Source of the DNA: Apostichopus parvimensis
Taxonomy: Eukaryota; Echinodermata; Holothuroidea; Aspidochirotida; Stichopodidae
Assembly: GCA_000934455.1 (NCBI GenBank)
Contig: KN884788.1
Coordinates: 21,986-85,985 of the forward strand
Length of the DNA stretch: 64,000 nt
Reading direction: 5' to 3'
Position 1 is the stretch's first letter. Each line of letters begins with the position of its first letter. The position numbers and the translations under genes were made by a program. Below, one piece after another: positions 13,201-28,200 of this stretch. The notes beneath the pieces were generated by a model. That model was not told the DNA's origin and did no database searches. It was given only the letters and a program-made list of their open reading frames with translations.

Positions 13201-16200
13201 TGTCTCAGAAACATGCAGAAAAGAGCGTGAAGAGTCGAAAGAGGGCTCAGACGTACGACAGTGGATTGAGTGCAGGTACGTACCAGACCAGCGACCTCCA
13301 GTCCAGTTCTGATGAGGTGCCCTCATCCATCACCGACCAAGCTGTTATACAACTCTTCTTTGACATCATACAGAAAATATCACCCTGGCAAGGGATCAAG
13401 AGCACAGAGTCTTCTACAGAATTGTCTCCGATCGGATCACAGAGCTCTTCCCCCGGTGACATAGATGACAAGTTGAAATCGTATGTTTGGGTGTCAAGTC
13501 CGAGAGAGCAGTTTGTCTCACAGAGCATCGAGTCTGCATTTTCGTCCATGAGAGAAAGTTTCCCGATCTCTCCGACTTCAATCAGAGAGATTTCAGGGAG
13601 CAGCAGCGTTCCAGACGTCACATCCTTCGTGAGCAGGCCCAGCGATAGGAGCAGCATCGAGGCTGACCAATGGATCGATACTGCCAAACTGTCTCTCTGT
13701 ACATCTGTGTGGAGAACTTGCAGTAACATTGTGTCTATCAGCCCTATCTTTGTCGAAACTTTCAAAACGAAACTGGAAACAGCGAGAGTAGTAGCTCTGT
13801 TGAAGTTTTGTCTTAGGATATTCAGGGATTCTCTTAATTCGTTATTTCATATTACTAGAGTAGAAGATGAAGAAGAGGCGGATGATCAAAATGACGACAA
13901 GGAGGAGGAGGAGGAGGAGGACGAGACTAGGTCAAGGGTCATGCTCTCCTTAGGACTGGTGGAAGCTATCACAAGGGTGCTTCTGAACCTTAAAAATGAT
14001 GCAGTGTATGCTGAGGTGAGCTGCAGGTTTATAAAAATTAAAAAAAAAAACTACCCATTATTGCCCTCCATCTTGTTTCACTTTATGACAAGTTCATGTC
14101 ATGTAGTTTTAAAGTATTGTATTCATGTTATAAACTTTTGCTAGTTCTTAACAGTATAATAATTTAGCTTTTGCAGTAGATAACACACAAAATAGCATTT
14201 GGATAAAATAGCCACCTGAACCATTCTTTTAAAGTAGCTGCTTGTGCTTCACTTCTAAAACTACAAATCCATGTGTCACTTATTACTGTGGTCAATCTTA
14301 AGTGGTTAAGTGCTTAGTGGAGAGACACTGTGGAGCATTCACTCTCCCTCATGCAGAAGCAACAAGCTGATAGTTAGCCATAGCTGGTAATTGCTTTAAT
14401 AAACTCTAACATGTAATACTCACATATAAATTAGGTTAAGTTCAAGTACGTCTGATATAAACGTTGTAGGCCTCAGGCTAAAACACTGGTGTTTCTTTTG
14501 AAAAGATTTTTACTGACTTTGTCAGGGTTAAAAGTACCTCTGGACACAAAGAGTAAAAATATGTTTTGTTTGCAAGTGTATACAATAGTTGTGTGGCTGA
14601 AGGTGTTATGACTGCAAATACAAATGAGCTGCAATATAAGCTGTAATCTTTGTTTCCACAGGTCTTGCAGTGCTTAAAAGATAACTTGACAAGTACCAAA
14701 GTTTGCTTAGATGAAGAAGTTTCTCAGGGATTGGTTTCTTCATTGATGAGAATCGCTCTGGATCAACCTTGCGACGAATCCAATGTCAAGAATCATTGTG
14801 TCTTCAGACAGGTAAGGATTAGTTTTTTGCCTTGTTTGTGGTCTTGTGTTTTTTATTGACTAATTTGTTGAAATCTGATTTTAACTTTTAGTCTCATCCC
14901 TACTAATCTCTTGGTTCCATAGAAAGAGAGTGTCAAGTGGGGTAACATGGTATGCAAGATACTACTGCTTGCTAACTGCCATCCACTCTCCCCCTCCTCA
15001 TTCCCCCCTCTGCCCCCTCCTCCCCTTCCTCCCTTCTCTAATGTTTTAATGATTTCCCAGTCAGCATACCATATGTTGCGTTATGGAGACATTTTTAATA
15101 TTGAGAATTGAAATTTAAAGGGTGTGTAACATATACATATCATTTGGTGCTCATTTAAGCTTTTTCTGGGTTATTGAGAAATGGGAAGAAGGTATCTACA
15201 CATTGCAGTTGACTTATCTGTGAAACTTGAACCCTAAATCAAACTCAATATAGTAACTATCTTATCTGTGTGCGTAATTTAGAGTTCATTTAGTGTATCG
15301 TTCCATTAACGACAGCCAATTATAAGAAAACAAAGGAGTATTTGTTTCCGATAACATTGTTGGTCCCTGGATATATTCAACCAACTTATTACCTTACGTA
15401 AGATAAATTCGGTGGCAAGTTATCACAGAACGAGTACTCTACCTGGAGAAAATGATGAAAGATAAAAAGACAAATTTTACAATATTAAGGTATCATTACT
15501 GGAAGTTGAGCCTCATTCTGTGTAATAACTACTATTATACAACACCTAATTATATTCCGGCAATTTGATCGGTCAATTGCTCGTCGATTGCATGCAAAAT
15601 CCGCTCTATTGCACTCTATGAAATAGAACCATGGGTTATACTTTTTTTATAGCACTTTTTTCAATGGTAAGAGAGCAGAGAAACCTGTCTGTTCAAAACA
15701 ATCTGTTGCATGAGTGCATTTTACATCCAATTATATCCAAATTTGAAGGTGTTGTATAAAACAAATAATGAATGGTTTCCATTTTGTGCAATAGTGCAAA
15801 TATTTCATTTGTTGAAAGATGTAATTCCATTCAACTCGGCTGTGCCTCGTTGAATGGAACATTCCATCTTTCAACTCATGAAATATTTGCACTATTGCAC
15901 TCATAACCATTCATTATTTGTATACTAGATACTTGGGTAGTCTGTACTACTCTATTCTTCATTCTCTTTAATTTTTTCTTGTTCTGTTTCCTGTATTCGT
16001 TTGCCTTTCTTGTAAAGGGAGTAATTTTTTGGCTACATCTCCACCTTATTGTAATGGCGGTAAATGCAGTATTTTCTTATAGTAATGTTGTGGAAATGAA
16101 CTCAAACTCAACCCAAAGATGTCATGCTTGAATCGTGCAATACATTTTTTCGTTCCACCTGTAGCACCAGGAAGATGATGGAAGCCTCTTAGGCTCTTGG

Positions 16201-19200
16201 GAAGACATCTTTGAAACCAGTGATGGCCAAAGTGATGTGAGTGACCCGTGGAGTACTGAAGAAGGTTATGATGCAGACAGCGAAAGCGATGCTGAGAAAA
16301 ATCAAGAAGGTATGATGGGACGTCTAGTCTGAGAATCACTTTTCTGAGAACTAAAAATGTTATTTAAACTTGACAAAATCGCAAAGATTTCTGGCAGTTG
16401 CTTTGTACACAGAGCAGTAGTATCTTTAGTATTTTATGAAAAAAAAAACAACAATTTCAAAAACCTACAAATTACCACACATAAAATGTGGATACTATAT
16501 TATACTCTACTATTTATCAAAACAAAACATTTTCTTCTCTGTAAACACTTGATCTGCATATTTGGTGTAACTTGTTTCATTAGAATTAACTTGATTGTAG
16601 AGATTAATTTTTTCCAGAGTAAATGCCTGTTTGTAGTCTTCAGTATAAAGCACTTCATCGTCAGCTTATGTGCCCAATCCTGCTTTCATTTATTGTTAGA
16701 TTCCATGTGTTACTAATTTCAGGAAAATGGAAATAAGGGTACTTTTTTTAACCAAAACTGGGGGATGGGTGGAATGGGGGGGGGTGGGGTGGTGGGCAGG
16801 TGTGTGGGGAGATATTTCCCTGCTACGAAGAGATTACTGGAGTTGCAGTTTTATCACTGATGAGTTTTGGTTCATTAACCATTATGTGTAATACAGAAAC
16901 TTTTGTGTCTCACAAATTGAATGTAAAGTTTTATTTGCAAAGTGTACAAGTCTGTGCCTATGGTCATGATTTGATGTAGTAATATAAGTCAAACCTAAGT
17001 AACACAGATGATGTTTTGATGTACTGTATATTTTAGTGGCCACAAATTGGACCACTATACATTGCTGCAAATTTAACAAAATGTGATACTTAAAATGTTA
17101 TAACAAACTTGTGTGTGCTTGAATGTTGCCAGAAATGGTCTCGTAAAAAGTTTTTTTTGTTTTTTGATGAAGAATCTCTGGCCACCAGTTATGGCTTTTG
17201 GTTGTCCATAGTAGTTTATTCTTTTCTGCTTGAAAATGGGAGTTAAAATTTAGATAATTAGTTTAAATATAGTTTTGCAAAACTAACCACAAAATCTTTT
17301 TCACTGCAATTGATGTCAGAATTTGTGGCCCTTGAGAGGTATCTTAATCTTGATGTAGGTCATTTCCTGTTTGTTCTTTGTGTGTGAAGAATTTGTTTTA
17401 TCCAGTAAAGTGAACACTTCCAACACTTTTCCATGTTTGGATACGTAAACTGTGTAAGGTTTACCCTCCTTTGATTGAAAAGATAATTCTAGTCTAGAGC
17501 CAAGTCTAGTGGTGTTGTAATAGTCTTGTGGTACCGTAGTGAATACAGTTGATTTTACTTCCAATCAGAAAACTCTGACCTATCATTTGTATTTTACTTG
17601 TATAAATTTCTACCCACTCAGCAAAGAAATTGTCATTGAAACAGTTAGTAGCAACAAAAACTATGCCTTCAAAAATGTTCTCTAAAATAGCCATAGTAAC
17701 TAATATCTACTTCTGAAATTTTTTTAAAAAGAATTGCAGTTTACCACAACCTATGTGTTCACCACAGATGTGAATCTCCAGTAATAGTTTTCAAGTATCT
17801 AAAGATGTCAACTATTCTTTTGAATGTTTGAAATATTTTTCAAAATTCCCATATTTTATCTCTGGATTTCATATTTAGAAATGATAGAACTGTTGTGTTT
17901 TTATTGCCTATATTCATGGATTTAACTCACCTTTTTTGTATTGATAGTGTCCAATGTTTTTTGGGTTTTATCTGATACTAGAATCCCATGGTCATATAGT
18001 TCATTCATTGCCATAACTACTTCCTAATTGTTCTATTCTTTAATATTTGTGAGAAACTTTCAACATATGAAGAGACGGCACTTGTTTTTTTTTTTTAATG
18101 AGGGCAGGGATACTTACTTCCTAGTAATCAACTTGTCCCCTGATTATTAAACTAATTTAACCAAATCACTGATGTTTATATAAAGTCATTACTCATCTTT
18201 CATTTGGGAATTGCCAAAGTTCAAACCCACTTTCTGTTTCAGTGTTGTAAAAGTAAAGAGTTGTTCAAAATGTGTAAAGTTGAACAGGATTGAAATTGAT
18301 ATTTCTATTAATGTCAGCTAACTTGTTCTTCCACATAAGTACAAAGACTACATCCCAAGAGCGTGAGAAACACAAGGGAATGAATAAGATTTGTCACTGT
18401 ACAATGAGTGAAGATCATAAGCAAGCTGCATATATACCGATGGTAATCCATGAGATCAAATTCCTGCACATTAAGAAATAGACACCTATCTGTGGGACTG
18501 TCTGCCTTAACATTTTGTCTGTGTTTAAGTGTATTTATAATGTCCACAGCTTTGTTTCTGCATGGGATACTTTATGATGAGTTTCTTTTGAAACTGTCTT
18601 TAGCTTATTTTATCTGTAACTAACTCATGCATATTCATGATACACCTTTTTCTACTGTAGATGCCGGATTTGCTACGGGTCGAGAAGAGGACACTCAACA
18701 GGAACTCTTGGAACATCCCGAAGTTTGTACCACCCTCCTCGAAGTCCTTTCCTCCTCCTTCTCCTCCTCCTCCTCTTCCGACGTGAGCGTGGAGGCAACC
18801 AAGGTGGCTTTAAGGAGGCTCTTGACCCTCTCCAAGCCTTCCTCCATCAACAAGATGTCCTCCATGAACAGATCAGAGCTGTGTCGCTGCGATCTGCTCT
18901 CTGTCATCTTGGATAATTATGCAGATGTTCTGAAGGGCATTGAGAACAAAGACGGCGGTAAGAACGTTGCTCAAGTGATGTTTTAAGTAACGGTCTCATG
19001 ACCATAGTGACTAGAAAACACAACAAAACAAAACCCCAAAAAACAAAAAAAAGGAAAACAAAACCAAAAGGTTAAGGCCGCCAAAAAAGGAAAAAAATCC
19101 CCAAGCCGGGCCTCCTTCCGGCCCAAGGAACCCCAAGGGGGAACCAAAAAAATTTTGAAAAAAGGCCAAAATTTAAAAGGAAGTCCGAAAAAAGTGGAAA

Positions 19201-22200
19201 AAAAAAAAGAAAAAAAACTCAATGAAAAAGAATTGAACAAGGAACCAACCCAAGTTAAACCCAACAAAGGAAACTTACCAAAAGAAAAACCCCTCCCGGT
19301 GTAAATAAGATGGAATAAAAACCCTAACGTAAAAGAAAATTTTAAACAACAATCCTGGACCCATTTTATATAGAGATAACACCCAAAATAAACTTTTTAT
19401 TCCATCAAACAGAAGGGGGAGGGGATTCCCTCAATTTAGACACCTCCCCCAGGCCAAGACAACTTGTCCTCCTTTCTTCATATATAATATTGTAACCCTG
19501 CAAACATTTATCCTGTTCAGTCTCCAGATACCTCTCTTGATCTCCTATAAACTTAATCCAAGCCCTGTAAGTAATGCCATATGGATTCGTAACTGCTACA
19601 GATGTGCAACAGCTCTTCCTCTTACCCCCTTTATTCCTTTGCTCCTTCGAATCAATAAGGTCAATGTGAATGTCGTTTCGTTGAATGTGCCTTCACCCAA
19701 TTCCTTTTGTGATTATTTATCACTGTTGTTCAGTTCTCTGCCCATAGTATTCGTCGTCTCTTCTCCTTACATACGTTTTCTCTTTCTAGGAGTCCGTTGT
19801 CTGCTCATCGAGCTAATAGCTGTCCTCGTCGAGAACACCATCACTGCCATGCAGCTTAGACGATTACTGCAACTCTGTGACACTGAAGAAGAATACATCT
19901 TGGTATATTTCTTTCAAACTATCATAACTTTTTTCTCTTGATTTTAAAATACTTCAACTTATCTTGCTGTATGGCCAACTTGATACACAGTGTATACTAA
20001 GATGCAACTATACCTTATAAAGAGAAACAAGTAAATCTTTCAAATTTATTACAGCCTAATACATAAATCTATATGGGATTTTGGTGCCTAAGCTTATAAT
20101 CAAGTACTAATGTTCACCATGTTTGCCTACAGAGTTTGATACCATGTGTATTTTACTAATATTCTACAACACCAGTGCCGTATGCAGTCTTTTGCATCTT
20201 GGGGAGGAGTTTTCTTGAATCCTTATTCCTTTTTCATTTTTTAAAATATTTTTTATTATATCTTTGTTACGAAATGTGTTTTTGTTAAATATTAGTGAGA
20301 CTTTGTCTGTTTCTCTACAGCCTGAGTTGCTTAAGACGTTGCTGAGCATAGCCTGTGCTACTCAAGACAGACCCAATCATTGTATATCATTCCCAGTGGT
20401 CAGCAAACCATATCCGGAGGTGCACATGCAGGAGAACCATTTCAACCAGAAGACTGCACCCTCATGCAACATCTCAAAGATAGCCCCTCTGCACCTCTCC
20501 TTGGAGAATGTCTTGCAGTGGCCGCCTCTCCTGTCGAAGGGACTTTCTATGAGCATGTGGATGAAGCTGGAGGAGTCACCTAAAAAGACTTCAGTGATGA
20601 AGAGAGGAAAAAGTGGCAGCTTTGAAAAGAGATACAGCAAAGCCAAAGAAGGATCCAAAAGTAAGATGGTCAAAATGGTTGAAAAAGTGATTGATGCAGA
20701 ATTGTGTGTCTAAACGTTAAGTATTTATGCTATTCAGAAGAACGGTTCAACAAATTTGTGAAGTTTACTGCTGAGGGATCAAATTTTAAGCATTTGATCT
20801 TGTACTACGGCCAATTTCTTCAAGAACTTTTAAGAATACAATGCCTGTTCCAAAATCATCTCCTTTGAACAAAAGTTCTTACTATGGTACCATAAGACCT
20901 ATTAAACCTGACTATTGTACCTGTACCATGGATGCCCCCAACTCACGGTGTACCACCTAGATTGAATATGCAGCTATTCATTTCAGACATGGTTTAAATA
21001 GCAACTTACTTGCAATAGCAAATAACATCAATTTCACAGTATCTCTCTTGTTAACAGCTACTTGCTAATTGCTTGTAGTTTGCTTGTACTTATGTTTGAT
21101 GATATATTTACTCTCCAATGTCTTATCTTGCCTTTGCAAAATGATCTTGTTTGAGTTTGATCAGAGATTCTCGTCGCTAATGGCAACCCACAATCAATGT
21201 CTGACTGTGTATGCTGTGTGTCTGCTAGTTAAATCCATTCAGGGCATGTGTTAATGAGATGCATGTGTTATGATTTCACTAAAGGACTTTGTTCAATAGT
21301 AGGATGCTGAGGGGGCTGCAGCATAATGCCTGTGTTCTGCAGTTTGACACAATAGGCACTGTTGGTCTGTCGGGATATCCTCCAGGGATGTGCCCAGGAT
21401 TTCCTGAGTGCCGGGTATACTGATCGCCGTCCTGGGGGAGGGTCTAAGGGGGAGGAGGTGTCCCCCTCCCCTTTGAGAAATTGAATTTGAATTTTGAAGG
21501 TGCTCAGATGCCAAATGCTGGCACTTGTGTAGCTTTTTAAGCACATACACTAGTTTTGCTAACAATTTACATTTTAAAATTTTTTGTGTGAAATATATTG
21601 TTAGGAATGTCAGGATTTTAGATGAAAATAGTGCTGGGCGGGATTCACGATTTTTAAGTCAGTGCTGGGTGGTACTTTTGAGTGCTGGTCTGGGCCGCCC
21701 AGTGCCGCCCAGCGTGGGCACATCCCTGATCCTCCATTGTTTGATGTATTGATTCAGCCTCGCTGCCGGGGACTTTGCAGCTGCTGCAGCAGATTTTCAT
21801 TTTGATACAGTGCCCAAGACTTTTAAGCCCTTCAATCAATACCTAATGACTGGCTAATCCTATCCAACATTTTGGCACGTTTGATGTTTAGTCGTTAATG
21901 TTGTTTCTCTTTCTTTTCAATCATGAGTGTTTCCTTTTGTCATATGAACAAGAGCTGGCATCAGATAACATCATGATAAGAGGGTTTAAACTTTCAAGGT
22001 CACAGGTTCGTTGATCACGAAAGTGAAAATGGCTGTCCACATTTATCAAATCTCAGTCAATCTCTTACCTTGGATATCCTTATCCAGTTTAACATTATTA
22101 TATTTTGGTCTTGCTGACAAATGCATACGATTGAGAATTTATAAACAAATTTGAAAGGTGATAGAACAGGTTGACTAGACTAGAACTCCCTCACAAAGAG

Positions 22201-25200
22201 ATAGCAGTATTAGGATTGCTACCCAAACAAAAACAAAAACAAGGGCTGGATAGCTTAGTAGGCAGACCACAGAACTTGTAATACTGAGGTCATTGGTTTC
22301 ATCCCATTCTAGCCTAACCTGCAAACCAACAATGAAACTTTAGCCTAACCTGCAAACCAACAATGAAACTTTAGCCTAACCTGCAAACCAACAATGAAAC
22401 TTTCATCTCACTGCCATTAAATCCGGCTAAGTGTCATCATGTAAGCATAACTAAACACGTTTGGATGTTAACAGTTTTTGTTAACCTGTGATTGAATTCA
22501 TTTTCGATCAGTAATTGCCTAATATAAGTATCCTCAGGTGTACTGTGCTAGTACCGTCCTTTTCCTGTCTTCCGCACGCAGCTGATCGAGTTTAGGTGAC
22601 CATTATTTTCAAACAATTGCACCATAAACTCTTGGGCTAAGTAACGTCTTATTGATTCTCTCTCCGCAAAATATTGCAGGACGTTCGGATTCTAGGTCAA
22701 CAGATCAGATTAAGTGCAAAGATCAAGTCCATGTATTCTCTGTTGGAACAAGTCACCATTGTTTGGAGGTCTGGGCAGGATTTAGACCATCATGTCTAAT
22801 CTTAAGGTAAGTAAGTAATGAGGTGTATAAAGGTCACAGATTTGCTTGTGTTTACACGATAAACAGCTCTAGATAAACCAGCCTTTATTTTACGGCTATG
22901 ATAAGCGCATTCTTAATCATGCCCCTGCTGAGTGCTTTGGTTGACCACAGAATGGAAAATAGATATTTTTTCCTGTCGGATTAGAAATGGCTAAATTTTT
23001 TACAGAAAAGAGGAAAAAAGGAAAAAAGGAAAGATAAATTCTGTCGGGAGGGTCATGGATAGCACTAGCACAGTTTTACTATGTACATATAATGTGTGTT
23101 AAGTTGTTCTTGTTGTTCAGATGTCCTTAATAGAAGGTGAACAGGCATCTTTGATTTCTGGGGACGGTACATGGAAACCTGGGGACTGTTTGAGAGTGTC
23201 CTTGCAAATGTCCCCATATTGATATACTGTCCTGGGAATATCCATGAAAATGTAAAAAACAATTGAAAAAGGAAAGATGTGTTTTGTAAAGAGGGTCATG
23301 GATAGCACTAGAACTGTTTTTCTATGTACATATAAAGCGTGTTATGCTGTTATTGTTGTTCAAAGGTCCTTTATATAAGGTTACCAGGCGTCTCTGTTTT
23401 CCGGGACAGTACATTGAAACCCGAGGACTGATAAGAGTGTCCCTGGAAATGTCCCCATATTGATATCCTGGCCTGGGAATATCCATGAAAATGTAAAAAA
23501 CAAAATCCATTTCACCCGCTTGGCCTCCCATTTGTAGAAATAGCTTGATAGTAAGTTGTGATTGCTTAGAACAACAAACGTATAGACAACCTAAATCATT
23601 CAACCATGTCATACATAGCCTGTGATTCACACAGTTAACACTTTTTACATTTATATCAATATTAGATGAAATGTCAGTACCTGGCATGATAACAGATGCA
23701 CAAATATCTTTCTTCTTCATTTTCCACAACTTCATTCGTAAATCAAACAATGCAAGTATTGTTTTGATTTTTTGGGCACATGTATAAATCATCCAAGCAA
23801 CATTTTGTTTCAAGATTAAAGTTTACAGTATACTAAAATTTTGAGCTAGTTCTGTGTATGTTACACATCATCAGTAGAACAGAAAATACTTTTTGCCGCA
23901 AATTCAATGTCTTTAAGGAAGGAATTTTCCTGCAATGTTTAGGGTGTTCTCTATCTGTTATGATAAACTTGTATGTATTCATAGACTGTCATCTAACAGC
24001 AAAGTTCTCACAGAGGTGCAATGTACTGGAATAATACCTTTGGGTGAATGGTGTCATCTGGCTCTGACGTATAAAGAGGAATCTTTGCAAAACAACAAGA
24101 TTCTTGGAAAGGTAACTTCTTCAAAAATACCTCATTCTGTCCTTCTTTCCCCCATTTCAAGTGTCTCCTTCAAAGTACAGCAACCCCTGCATCCTCCATT
24201 GCTTGTACCCATCATCACTCATCAAAATATCGTGAATATTCAGTGGATGCTTAATTTCTTATCAGATTGTTTCATATCAAAAGGCATGCAAGTAGTTTAT
24301 CTGTGAGCTATGAATATTTATAATAAGCTGGTGGTACATTATGGCTATCTTCTTATGTTGCCAAGGGTTAAATGTCTGTCACCCTTGCCAGGAATAGTCA
24401 AATGTTTTGCAAACATCTTTTGTCTTGCGTTATACTTGATTTTCTGCCTGTTTCATGATAATTGGCTTTAAGGTAAATTTTCTCGGGAAGAAATGATTTT
24501 ACACCGTGCGTCATGTCAGCCATTTGTACATTTGATCATCCAACAGATTACATTAGTTACGAATGGACAGTTACCCAAACCGGTCACCTTGGAAACCTCA
24601 CTGAGGTCGTTGCCAAAGACAACATCACATGGTTGGTTGTTTATAGGTCAGAGTTCAGAATGTGACACATTCCAAGAGGGCTTTGGAAATGTACACATTG
24701 GAAATATGATGTTGTTTAATGGTAAGTTTTAAAAGTGTGTCATTACTTAAGTTGAACATTCTTCTTAATACTATACTCTTCACCACATCATTAAGTGGAT
24801 GGTGGAACTAGTCATGAGTTTTTTAGGGGTTGTTGTATTTTTTTGGAAGGGGAAAGTTCCAAACAAGGTTTGCAACTCTTGATTGTATGTATGATGAAAA
24901 ATACTTTAATATTTCTCTGCACTTTTAGTCATCTACTTGATATGAAAATCACCAACTGTTTCTTTATTTGGATGTGGATGGGTAGGGGGGAGGGGCTACT
25001 TAAGTTTTTCATTCGTTATGAGATGTTAGACTAAACTGACATAGATTCCTTCAATAGCTTTCCATTAACTGTATACTATAGCATCATCAGGTTGTGATGA
25101 ACTCAATAAAAAATGTAACTTTAATGACGTTGATAATATTTTGGCAGCTAAGGAATGAATATAACAACTTTTTTTTTTCTTGCTCTGGAGTCGTCAAATG

Positions 25201-28200
25201 AAATTTTGCTTCTGTCTCTTAACTTGAACAGATTTCACAACCCTGAATAATGAGTTGACTCTTCATCTTTATTCAAACGGACCAAATTACTTCGGTCTTT
25301 CCACCTGTGAAGGACCACAGCACAGGTCCCTCTATAGCAGACATCTCAAGGCCGATCACATAAATTCAGATCTACACTGGGAGTTTCTGAATGGAAAACG
25401 AGGAGTTGATTACAAACAGTTCAAGGTAAGGCTATTAAAACTCATTCAGTCTATTCCATCTAGCTGAAATTGAGTGAAAGAGTAGAGCAAAAAAAAATGG
25501 TGGATAATGTGAATTGAATATGATACAACAATTATAGACTGCTACACCTGGATATTTGTAGTTTTGAATTATTATCAGCCGTAATCATTTTCAAAGAAGA
25601 CATTTGCATTTGGTTACTAGGTGTACATAATCATCGTTATCATCGCTTGAGAGTTTCTGAGTGTGTCTATTATAATCACATGGCAGGACAAAAATTGAGG
25701 GATTTTGTTTGCCTGGTTGTCTCTTCGACATCCAAGTCTTACTCTTTGGTTGTCCAAACAGCAAATTTGGTGGTCAGAAAACAATGTAGCACAAGTAACG
25801 ATAAGCAGTATGTACAATTTATCATGTAACCTGTTTGCGGGTATTTAATTACAATGCAATGTGAATTTGATGTAAACAAGTTGTCGTTCCCCCCGGACAA
25901 CCTCCACTGCTGATTTCGGTTGTCTGATCAGATTATTTGGTCCTCTAGGACAACCAGACTACCATTAAACATTTGCCCCGACATGATGACACCCCAAGAC
26001 CATCGCTACAACAAGAAAACAATCATGAAAAAACAACAATGACGACGAGCGAAAAAAGGAGGCAAAAAAACAACAGGAAAAAAACTAGGCGCACCCCCTC
26101 TAAAGGGAACGAAAAAACAAAAATCCAAAAGGAAAAATTTCCGAACCTGCCAAACAAAGTAATTAATCTTTGAAAAAACAAAGAAGGAACCCAAACTAGC
26201 ACCTGTACATCCTGTGGTATCGACTTTTGAGGAGTGGTGGTCTGGAAGGCGTAGTCCTCATGGAAGATCCTTGGTCCTGGGCATGAAAGTTTTGCAGAAC
26301 ACTGCCATAAGGACTACGAGTCCTGTTCACCGGCCAATGATTATATTTTGCTCATTTTCAAATTACGTTGAAAACTTGCTACTCATTTCTCCGGTTCTGA
26401 TTCTTTTACTTTTTAGGAATCATTAATCTTGGGATACTCACCCAACGTGCATCACCACTGTAATATCTTTAAGAAAACTCACCAGCAGGGAAATACCTTG
26501 AGCAGGGTCTTACCAGGGAAATCATCTCCTAGGGAAGGAACAAGTCAGTCCCCAGATGTCATCCAAGCCTTTGTCTCTTGTCACATTCCTTTGTCATCTT
26601 CTCATCATCTCGTTAAAGCCATCCACGATATTGGCGGCATTAGTTCCTTTCTCTTTTTTCTCGCAAAGGTAAGGAAGGAATCTCCTTAAACAAAGACACC
26701 GTACTTTTGAAGTGGTCTGTTCGGTTGTAATGTTACCATTTTGCTAGGTAGTAAAATGAATGCATAGGTAAACCAAGTGATAGTGTCGTAATGGAGCACT
26801 TGAAATTTGAGTTAGTTTTGTCCATTTCTTGTAGTGTTCTTTGGCTGGAGTCACTGTAATTTCTCTACCAAGAAGGGGGGAGGGGAGGGTATGGGGGAGG
26901 GAAGAAGTAAGATTTCTATTAAATATTTTCAGATATTTAATTTTTGGAAAAACTAACATTTGATTAAGGACTGTTGTTAGGGCTTTTGACTAGTTAGATG
27001 AATTATGTAAATTGTTCATCAAGATGTAAAATAATTTTACAATTTGCAATTGTTATCTTTTCTCCTTGTTCAGTTGGTGGAATGTACACCCAGTCCCGGA
27101 CACCAAGCTGATGCCGTCAGACTTCTTATGGTTTTACAAAACTCGAGTTATTCTCTTGCCTCTGAATTCAGAACTATGTCAGGACCTTCAATGTTAGCAA
27201 AAGTTTTGATCTCATCAAAATTTAAAGTTGGACCAGAACTTTTGAAGGTGTGACATGCAAAAGTTCTTTTTTTCTTATTCATTTTTGTCGTTGTTTCTTA
27301 GTGACGTTATATTACAGCTGAAATGTGAAAACAAGCAAATAATGTATGTTTCAATTCAATTCTCTCATTTATCAAAGAGAAATCATTTATTAGTCTATAA
27401 AATGCAGAAATTATGACTCGACAGAACTGTGCAGCATCTCTCATGAAGATATTTGAATTGCAAAATCAGGAACGAAAATACAAGCATGAGCTTTTTCCGC
27501 AATTTCGCAGAATATCCGTGATTTTTTTTCTACCTCCGAGATTTACACCTCTAAATTTCCGTGAATTTTTAACAACAGCGTTGTATTTTTTGATTCATCG
27601 TTCGCATGTTTTTCATTACCTATAGATATCCAACCTGAAGGGGGACACAAATTTATCCTCACACACTGTAGCATACACAAACTGGAGCCTATACCGCAAT
27701 TTTTGCAAAGTTCCTTGATTGTTTTTTTACCCCAGGCTCATCCTTGTAAATATCACAAACCCGGCTTAGGGACTCTCAATATACTTTGCAGGAGATTATT
27801 TTTTCAACGTTAAAGTTGTTATCCAGCAAATATATATTGTATATATATATATATATATATATACAGGGTAGTGCCCAGGATTTCCTGAGTGCCGAGTATA
27901 CTGATCGCCATACTGGGGGAGGGGTCTAAGGGGGAGGGGGTGTCCACCTCCCCTTTGAGAATTTTTTTGATTTTTGAAGGTGCTCAGATGCCAAATGCTG
28001 GCACTTGTGTAGCTTTTTAAGCACATACACAAGTACTAGTTTTGCTAACAATTTACATTTTTTAATTTTTTGTAGTGAAATATATTACGTACCTGGTAAA
28101 AGTTATTAGTTTGTTTCAAAGAGATTTGACAAGGGACCGATTGAGAGCTGTAAGTAATGTTTCTCGCATGCGTAACTGATGCATTATTAGTCTGTATGAT

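Noticed and set aside
14016-14144. Extension of the giant exon to the TAG stop at 14142
   Set aside because: The sequence after 14015 is a typical donor plus AT-rich intron, and exon 6 joins in phase with homology.
20661-20713. Exon 10 running on to the taa stop at 20711
   Set aside because: aaa|gtaaga is a strong donor and the next exon restores the ConA-like homology in phase.
22244-22314. Functional tRNA-Thr gene
   Set aside because: The anticodon stem has a mismatch, the B box is altered and a SINE-like tandem tail follows.
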